Below are positions 58,471 to 64,000 of a stretch of 64,000 nt of DNA, piece by piece; the first letter of the stretch is position 1; each line of letters begins with the position of its first letter. The position numbers and the translations under genes are program-made. The DNA comes from a virus. Location: IMG/VR virus record IMGVR_UViG_3300011115_000949, positions 35,849-99,848 of that record; one strand, 5' to 3'. The notes beneath the pieces were generated by a model. It saw only the letters and a program-made list of their open reading frames with translations, was not told the origin of the DNA and did not search any database.

Positions 58471-59265
58471 TTAAATATCCGGATTGATTTGGATTTCTGT
58501 AGGGAAATGTTCAGCTGTTGGTTTAGGGTCGGGATGTTCTAATTTATATAATTCGTGTATATACTCAAATATTTTTAAATTTTCTTCAATTGTTTTTTCA
58601 GGTTCATGAATTTCCCACCCTTTACCTTGTATTTTTTCACCTTTTTTATCTTCGCCACGTTTTGATGATTTTAACCAAAGAATACCTATGCGGTTTATTT
58701 TTTCTTCATATAATTCATTCCATGCTTGAGCGTATGCGGATAATTGAAAATCTTGGCTGGTGTGTAAAGAATTTGATGTTTTGATATCTAGTAACCATTT
58801 TTCACTATTGATTTCCAATACTAAGTCACAAGTACCAGCATACATATACACGTCTGAAAATAGGTGGATTTCACTTTCAATTAGGGTTGGTTTAAATGTT
58901 ACCCAAAAGTCATGAAATTTTAAAATCATTTTCCAAACATCTAATGAGTATTTTGAATAGCCTTCCTCATTGATTAATTGAATTTTTTCACCTTGAAGGT
59001 ATCTTTCAATAGCATCGTGTACTTGTGTACCTTCATCTGCTGCTTTTCTAGCTATAATGTCAGCATTATGTCCTACATCTTTTAACCAATTTTCAAAAAA
59101 TTTACCTTTAGGCATGTATTGTAAAATACTAGTTACTGATGGATAATATTTTCCGTTTCGTTGATAATATCTATTATCTAAAATATTTACTCTTTTTGAT
59201 TCAGAATCTATTTCTACTAAGCGTTTAACACTTTTTTTATAGACGTTTATATTTTTTTCTATCAT
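58471..59265 (-). CDS. RecB/Cas4-like PD-(D/E)xK exonuclease
   Basis: A 264-residue protein. YYPSVTSILQYMPKGKFFEN lies near residue 40. GTCDLVLEINSEKWLLDIKT (near residue 145) gives the D...D-x-K catalytic set. SQDFQLSAYAQAWNE is the QxxxY-type motif of RecB-like nucleases. It lacks the Cys cluster of Cas4. It overlaps the primase gene by 4 nt, so it probably works in DNA replication or recombination. Confidence 0.78.
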   Translation of the reverse strand: MIEKNINVYKKSVKRLVEIDSESKRVNILDNRYYQRNGKYYPSVTSILQYMPKGKFFENWLKDVGHNADIIARKAADEGTQVHDAIERYLQGEKIQLINEEGYSKYSLDVWKMILKFHDFWVTFKPTLIESEIHLFSDVYMYAGTCDLVLEINSEKWLLDIKTSNSLHTSQDFQLSAYAQAWNELYEEKINRIGILWLKSSKRGEDKKGEKIQGKGWEIHEPEKTIEENLKIFEYIHELYKLEHPDPKPTAEHFPTEIQINPDI

Positions 59266-60200
59266 ATTATTTGTAGTTTTTTCTCAAGTAAATTTGAGAA
59301 TGTTAGTGGTATGGTTTGTTGAACCAAATTTGTAAATCTTTCAAATCCCATTTCGCTTGGGTCTTTATCTTCTAGATTTACTAAATATACTTCTTTACCT
59401 TCGTTCATTAATGTTTCACAAAAGTTAAGAGATTGTTTAATAGCATCTTTGTCTAATGCTATATAAATTTTTCCTACAGAAGAATTTAATATTTTTTTCA
59501 TTAAACTCTTTTGAATTGTTTTACCCAACAATGGTATGGCATTACGTTTAATAGCAATAGCATCAAACATACCCTCACATAAAATAATAGGTACATTCCA
59601 ATTAATAAAAAGCTCTAACCCAACTATATTTCTAGAAACATCGGGGTTTTTATATTTTAAAGTAGAGTTTTTATCAAAGTTTCTTGCGGTAAAATAATTA
59701 AGATTTCCTTTATCATCGTACGATGGAATAATAATCATATTTGAAAATTTACCAAACTCACAATACCCGATATTATATTTAGTTATATCTGCTTTAGTAA
59801 TACCACGTTTATTTAAATATGATATTGCTTTTTTAGCTACTAAACTGTTTATAGGTGGTTTAACCAATGATATAAATTCCTCTGGTAGTGTAATTTTGGT
59901 AGATACTATTATTTCTTGTTTTTCATCTGTTGATGACGATTTAACTAAAAATCTTAGTTCACTAATTTTGTCAGGGTCAGCTGCTATTTTCTTAAATAAT
60001 GTAGTTAACTTTTTACCTTTAAAACCACACACCCAACATTGATATGATTGGAAATGGGGTGATGATTCTTCTAAATTAACTTCTAATTTAAGTTTATGGT
60101 GTTTGCAATTAGGACAGTGATACGCCCTATTACCTTTAGATGTGGGTCTACCCTTACCTAAAACAGAATCTATTAAATATACTAAAGCAGTATTAGACAT
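59262..60200 (-). CDS. DnaG-like DNA primase
   Basis: A 312-residue protein. The zinc-binding part has YHCPNCKHHKLKL and YQCWVCGFKGKK (residues about 28-62). The toprim part has IILCEGMFDAIAI and KIYIALDKDAIKQ (near residues 205 and 243). GYCEFGKFSNMIIIPSYDDK is the core between them. No helicase domain is fused. It should make RNA primers. It is followed directly by the RecB-like nuclease. Confidence 0.88.
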   Translation of the reverse strand: MSNTALVYLIDSVLGKGRPTSKGNRAYHCPNCKHHKLKLEVNLEESSPHFQSYQCWVCGFKGKKLTTLFKKIAADPDKISELRFLVKSSSTDEKQEIIVSTKITLPEEFISLVKPPINSLVAKKAISYLNKRGITKADITKYNIGYCEFGKFSNMIIIPSYDDKGNLNYFTARNFDKNSTLKYKNPDVSRNIVGLELFINWNVPIILCEGMFDAIAIKRNAIPLLGKTIQKSLMKKILNSSVGKIYIALDKDAIKQSLNFCETLMNEGKEVYLVNLEDKDPSEMGFERFTNLVQQTIPLTFSNLLEKKLQII

Positions 60201-60233
60201 TGTATATAATGTAATAAAAATAGATTAACAAGC

Positions 60234-60680
60234 CTAGTTAAAATCTTTTCTAAAAAATTTACCAAGTATATTATCGTTGTACCATTTTTCAGGTTCTTCT
60301 AATACACCAAAGTAGAAAAGATATTTACACTCGTAGTAGGTTAATAACTTTTTATTGTCAACAAACTTTATTATTTCACGTTTAAATTCGTTGTGTTTAT
60401 TTTCTTTTAATAAATCAAGAATAGGTTTAGCTGAGCCGTGGTATGTTTTCCAATCAGATTCTTTTTGTACTTTTTTAGTTGATGATTTACGACCAGGACC
60501 TGATTGTTCCGCTAATTCTTTTTTAGTAAGTTTTTTTGTTAGGTTATGGTAAAGTGCTTTTTTACCTATATAAGACATTTTTGTAGGTTTATGAGTTACT
60601 ATATAAATAAACCCATAAGTGTTTTCAGGAAAGTCTTCTAATTTTTCTATAACCTCGTTATTGTATAACCAATTGTTCAT
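60234..60680 (-). CDS. GIY-YIG-like nuclease domain protein
   Basis: A 148-residue protein. YGFIYIVTHKPTKMSYIGKK (residues about 22-41) is the GIY-YIG start with the two Tyr. WKTYHGSAKPILDLL, EIIKFVDNKKLLTYYECKYL and NDNILGKFF follow with the Arg/Glu/Asn set. Such single-domain proteins are common in T4-like phages and are often free-standing nucleases. It is not flanked by an intron or split gene. Mobility is not suggested. Confidence 0.72.
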   Translation of the reverse strand: MNNWLYNNEVIEKLEDFPENTYGFIYIVTHKPTKMSYIGKKALYHNLTKKLTKKELAEQSGPGRKSSTKKVQKESDWKTYHGSAKPILDLLKENKHNEFKREIIKFVDNKKLLTYYECKYLFYFGVLEEPEKWYNDNILGKFFRKDFN

Positions 60681-60683
60681 TTT

Positions 60684-61598
60684 TTATCTATCTATGTTTA
60701 TAATTATATTAGTATCTGTTGTTTTAGAACCAGGTAGTGGTTTTGATAATTTAGCAACAGCTAATAAATCTTGATTTTCATTATATAATCCTACAGTTGT
60801 GATATATGGGGTAAAAAACGATCCTGTAGCATAATCGTATAATGTACTTCCTGAAAGTAAGGTTGGGTTAAAACTTGCATTAAATTCACTTTCACGAATA
60901 GTACATTTATATTGAGTTTCATAAATAGTATAAGTACTATCAAATGACATTGTTACATTTGAACTAGTAACAAATCCATTTATAAGTGAACTACTATAAG
61001 TAGAATTTGTTAAAGTAATGATACCGTGAGGATAAATAATATTTCCTACTACAACATTTGATGTAGAACCGGATGTATATAATATGTTTCCTTCTCCATC
61101 ATCTGTTAAACTACCACTAATTGGTGATATTAAAGTAAAACTTTTAGGTCTTAAAAGTTCACCATATAAAGAAACTGGTATAGAAATTACTCCTAATTGT
61201 GATGCAGATCCTGTAGGAAAATATCTAGAGGCAGTTAAAGTAGATTGTAAATAATTATCAAATATAGGTTGTTGATTTATATTTCCGCTTAATTGAATTA
61301 TAATCCCATTTTCATCAGTAAATTGGGCTGATTCATCTCCGTAACTTGAAGATATAAAATTTGAATAATATAATTCTTTAATTGAATTATAAACTAAAAA
61401 CTGATAAGAACCGGTATTTATAAAACCTGTTGTTGGACCTAGGTCTCCGCTTGATGATAATGGATAATTAGTACCTATATAACGATCAATTCCTATACTT
61501 GAGGATATAAAATCATTCCCTAATATGGTAAAACTTTTATTTACCGGAAATGGGGTGACTATTATATCTTGAGATAAGAATTGTTTGAATACACTCAT
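60684..61598 (-). CDS. Virion structural protein, paralogue of the next upstream gene
   Basis: A 304-residue protein, Ser/Thr/Asn-rich and beta-like. The C-terminal block TPYITTVGLYNENQDLLAVA, then KLSKPL, is almost the same as in the protein at 61602-62630. This block recurs in T4-type virion proteins of related phages. It starts 3 nt after its paralogue's stop. Likely a baseplate or fibre-attachment protein; exact role is unknown. Confidence 0.7.
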   Translation of the reverse strand: MSVFKQFLSQDIIVTPFPVNKSFTILGNDFISSSIGIDRYIGTNYPLSSSGDLGPTTGFINTGSYQFLVYNSIKELYYSNFISSSYGDESAQFTDENGIIIQLSGNINQQPIFDNYLQSTLTASRYFPTGSASQLGVISIPVSLYGELLRPKSFTLISPISGSLTDDGEGNILYTSGSTSNVVVGNIIYPHGIITLTNSTYSSSLINGFVTSSNVTMSFDSTYTIYETQYKCTIRESEFNASFNPTLLSGSTLYDYATGSFFTPYITTVGLYNENQDLLAVAKLSKPLPGSKTTDTNIIINIDR

Positions 61599-61601
61599 TC
61601 A

Positions 61602-62630
61602 TTAAAAGTCTAATTTAACTCTTACCAACATTTCTTTTGTAAAGTTTTTCTTTAAAGGTTTAGATAGTTTTGCAACAGCTAATAATTCATTATTATCATT
61701 ATATAAACCAACAGTTGTAATATATGTTTCAGGATTATTTATAAAACTATCGTATAATACTGATCCATTACTTCCTGAGATGTATGATGGGTTTTCTGAG
61801 TAGTTGAATTCTGCGTTTCTTGCTCTTACATATATAAAATCAGATGTAATTGTTTCTTGTGAATTTAATGTAAAATTAGCTCCACCAGAAATAGCACTAA
61901 ATAATGTTCTATTATTATATCCTAAGTCATTAAAACTACGACTTGTATTTAAAATAATACCGCCATTAGCTGCAGTTGCTCCTAATGCTAAAGGATTTAA
62001 CATTAAAATTCCAATATCAGGTAAAAACCAACCATATGAACCAGAAGTGGCGTTTGAACCTCCAGCGTACCCCAAAGCATTAGTACCTGTATAAACTGTA
62101 CCTGCTGATCCACTAACTAAATTATATAAACGACCTGCATCTGTAAATACATTAGTTGTTGATACTTTAGAATTATCTGTTAATGTAACTGAGTGAGAAC
62201 CGGACGTTAATTTTAATGTTAATGAACCTGGAAGAAGTGATTCTTTGTACCTATTTCTGTCTATATTTATAACATAAAAGCCAGAAGCAGTTATATTACC
62301 AAATATAAAACTAGAATTTTCATCTCCTAAAACTAAACTTCTATATTGTCCGTAAATTGTTCTAGTTGGTGATGATCCCGTAACTGAAAGATCATAAAAA
62401 TAACTTCCACTGCCTTGAGAGTCTCCGTATGTAATATCAAATTGAACTTCAGAACCTGATATTAAAGATGCAGTTTGGTAAACACTTAGATAATATTGTC
62501 CTGTAGTTGCTTCTTGAATTGAAGAAGTAAAAAATACAGATAATTTAGGAGAAAATCCAGTCCATAAAGCATTGGTTACTGCTTCAGATGATAATACAAA
62601 ATCTTCAGGGTCTAATCTTTTGAATGACAT
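61602..62630 (-). CDS. Virion structural protein, paralogue of the next downstream gene
   Basis: A 342-residue protein starting MSFKRLDPEDFVLSSEAVTN. Its end, ETYITTVGLYNDNNELLAVA followed by KLSKPL, matches the protein at 60684-61598. The middle is Ser/Thr/Gly/Asn beta-repeats (SGSLTLKLTSGSHSVTLTD). Tandem duplication is likely. Part of a second virion gene block, separated from the main tail block by about 35 kb. Confidence 0.7.
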   Translation of the reverse strand: MSFKRLDPEDFVLSSEAVTNALWTGFSPKLSVFFTSSIQEATTGQYYLSVYQTASLISGSEVQFDITYGDSQGSGSYFYDLSVTGSSPTRTIYGQYRSLVLGDENSSFIFGNITASGFYVINIDRNRYKESLLPGSLTLKLTSGSHSVTLTDNSKVSTTNVFTDAGRLYNLVSGSAGTVYTGTNALGYAGGSNATSGSYGWFLPDIGILMLNPLALGATAANGGIILNTSRSFNDLGYNNRTLFSAISGGANFTLNSQETITSDFIYVRARNAEFNYSENPSYISGSNGSVLYDSFINNPETYITTVGLYNDNNELLAVAKLSKPLKKNFTKEMLVRVKLDF

Positions 62631-62649
62631 ATTTTATTTTTTAATTTTA

Positions 62650-63306
62650 TTAAACTTTAACAATAGTTACAGGTATAGTTAATCTAGCTCCAGAATCACG
62701 ACCTACAACAGTTAATGAAGCATATAATTGAGTATAAGTATTTCCAAATAATGTATTAACAGTAGTAGCTGTTAGATTAATTGTAGTACCTACTACAGTT
62801 TTAGATACATTAGTACCTACGGTAGTTGTCAAGTTTAATGCTTGAGCATCCGCTGTATTAATACCTACTCCAGTAAAAGTATTAAATAAACGAGCATCAG
62901 ATATAGTTGTAGTATATCCTGAGCTTTCAAATACTTGGTTATTACCTAAATAATTTAATGTTTGTGGAGTAATTGCTAATGATGCTCCTTGTTTAAGTAC
63001 TATAGAAGAGTAACCTAAGTTAAGAATTGGTAATTTAGAAGTACCACGTGGTAAAGTAGCTAACTTATATTTCATTATTTGAGTTTCTTGAGGAAACGCT
63101 TCTAATAAAGGCATGTTTTCAATAGCTTGACCATAGTATGCCGAGCCAGATGGATGAGTTGGGTTATACATTGTATAATCTATTTCATCATCTGCTAATG
63201 AAAATTGTGTAATTCTAAAACTTCCATCACCTCTGGCTAGTAATTCTCTGCCTTTTTTAGTTAAGATGGCATCAACTGTTACTACTGTGTTATTTAAATA
63301 TCCCAT
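62650..63306 (-). CDS. Virion structural protein
   Basis: A 218-residue protein. TVDAILTKKGRELLARGDGS, then FRITQFSLADDEIDY, is a conserved start for a phage structural family found with the two paralogues next to it. The C-terminal half is a Thr/Val-rich beta domain. It starts 16 nt after a promoter-like motif. Role is not known; baseplate or fibre attachment is probable. Confidence 0.7.
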   Translation of the reverse strand: MGYLNNTVVTVDAILTKKGRELLARGDGSFRITQFSLADDEIDYTMYNPTHPSGSAYYGQAIENMPLLEAFPQETQIMKYKLATLPRGTSKLPILNLGYSSIVLKQGASLAITPQTLNYLGNNQVFESSGYTTTISDARLFNTFTGVGINTADAQALNLTTTVGTNVSKTVVGTTINLTATTVNTLFGNTYTQLYASLTVVGRDSGARLTIPVTIVKV

Positions 63307-63322
63307 TTGTTATTGATTTTTA

Positions 63323-63332
63323 TTATAAATAT
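63323..63332 (-). promoter_or_regulatory. Promoter-like motif upstream of the 218-residue gene
   Basis: Exact ATATTTATAA followed by TAAAAA on the coding strand; 16 nt before the ATG. Confidence 0.58.
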
Positions 63333-63333
63333 A

Positions 63334-64000
63334 TTAAGGTTTAGGTTTAGTTCCAAATTTTTCAGCTATAGTATTAGCATTATTTTTAATAAATGGTGAA
63401 ACTGTTTGAGTTGTAAAATATCCATTAATATCTGTAGATATATTTGTTTTTAATTTATCTAATATAATGTTTGATCCTGTTGAAGAATTTCTCCAGATAC
63501 ATGCCGATGCTGATATAGCTGTTCCATTAAATCCATATTGTATATTATATGAAACGGCACTACTAGTATTGGGGAATCTTGCTATTAATGATGTTTGATT
63601 TGTAACTGAGTTAGAAGATGCTGACATTATTCTAAATATACCATAACTATTAAATAATCTTTCTTCGGGTTTAGAACTAGTTAGTATAGATGCAGTAGGC
63701 ATAAAAAATCTTAAATCCATTGGATATATTTGATTTCTATTGTATGGTGTTAATGGAATAGGTACACTTCCTGAGATGAAAGATATATACCATTCATCAT
63801 TGTTGGCTAGTGAACTTGAAACTCTTAACCAAAATTCATATTGGCTCATAGGAGTTCCAGTCGTGAAATTACCATTAGCATCAGATACTAAAGGAACAGG
63901 ACCATTTATATTACCGGGGGCGTTTTGAGTTATAGTCCCAAACCAAACATTACCAGAATTGGTTGGTATAAAACTAGTAAAACTGCTTGGACCATTTGGA
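63334..64000 (-). CDS. Virion structural protein (5' end outside window)
   Basis: The frame continues upstream of the ATG at 63849 to the right edge, with coherent coding (NSGNVWFGTITQNAPGN, then SDANGNFTTGTPMSQYEFWL), so that ATG is internal and the true start is outside the window. At least 221 residues are visible. It is Ser/Asn/Thr-rich and beta-like and ends AEKFGTKPKP. It belongs to the second virion block. Family not recognised. Confidence 0.65.
   Translation of the reverse strand, partial: PNGPSSFTSFIPTNSGNVWFGTITQNAPGNINGPVPLVSDANGNFTTGTPMSQYEFWLRVSSSLANNDEWYISFISGSVPIPLTPYNRNQIYPMDLRFFMPTASILTSSKPEERLFNSYGIFRIMSASSNSVTNQTSLIARFPNTSSAVSYNIQYGFNGTAISASACIWRNSSTGSNIILDKLKTNISTDINGYFTTQTVSPFIKNNANTIAEKFGTKPKP

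Noticed and set aside
58471-59265. Cas4 of a phage CRISPR system
   Set aside because: No Cys cluster, no cas1/cas2 and no repeat array; a replication-linked RecB-like nuclease fits better.
8879-63332. Reading the repeated motif as CRISPR spacing or an origin repeat
   Set aside because: Copies are widely spaced, short, always before start codons and not evenly spaced.
63334-63849. Complete 171-residue gene starting at 63849
   Set aside because: The frame stays open and coherent to the window edge, so the ATG is internal.

Overview
This 64 kb window looks like part of the genome of a tailed phage with a T4-type contractile tail. It is AT-rich, and every gene I can support lies on the minus strand, so the biological order runs from high to low coordinates. 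The virion genes follow the T4 order: large terminase (gp17), portal (gp20), core genes, prohead protease (gp21), scaffold (gp22), major capsid protein (gp23), neck proteins (gp13, gp14, gp15), sheath (gp18) and tube (gp19), then baseplate and hub proteins. The host is probably a member of Bacteroidota. This is inferred from the near absence of Shine-Dalgarno sequences, A-rich leaders, a small Hc1-like histone gene and a spanin-like gene pair of the style seen in flavobacterial phages. No integrase, tRNA, IS element or CRISPR array was seen.

Layout by transcription order. (1) 64000-60684: four virion proteins, the first cut by the window edge. (2) 60680-58471: a GIY-YIG nuclease, a DnaG-like primase and a RecB/Cas4-like nuclease. 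(3) 58448-38751: about 27 mostly small genes. Many begin with one of a few short related amphipathic helices followed by a hydrophobic-x-E site that resembles a T4 gp21 cleavage site. Recognisable members include two nucleotidyltransferase-like proteins (one fused to an adenylyltransferase-like domain and an HExxH peptidase domain), a HAD nucleotidase, a membrane-anchored GAF-like protein, an Hc1-like protein, a PD-(D/E)xK-like protein, a cupin-ended protein, a NadR-like P-loop kinase and an FAD dehydrogenase split into two genes. (4) 38754-38079: a nested spanin-like pair. (5) 38112-26977: packaging and head genes, then PhoH. (6) 26949-1064: fibres, neck, sheath, tube, tape measure, baseplate and a hub protein ending in an amidase. 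(7) 1038-1: the start of a family A DNA polymerase.

Signals. At least 19 intergenic copies of one motif (coding strand ATATTTATAAYAA) lie 2-30 nt before start codons and are probably the phage's own promoters. Six intrinsic terminators are visible. A second 29-nt element occurs twice, each time just before a gene.

Main candidate for something undescribed: the shared tags in region 3 recur beside the prohead protease and at the C-terminus of the scaffold. I infer a capsid-targeting system that loads a large set of processed cargo proteins into the head, an expanded version of the T4 internal-protein system. Other points of note are a possible +1 frameshift before the tape measure gene, the split FAD dehydrogenase with a homing-endonuclease relic at its junction, and the three-domain enzyme at 55666-57528.
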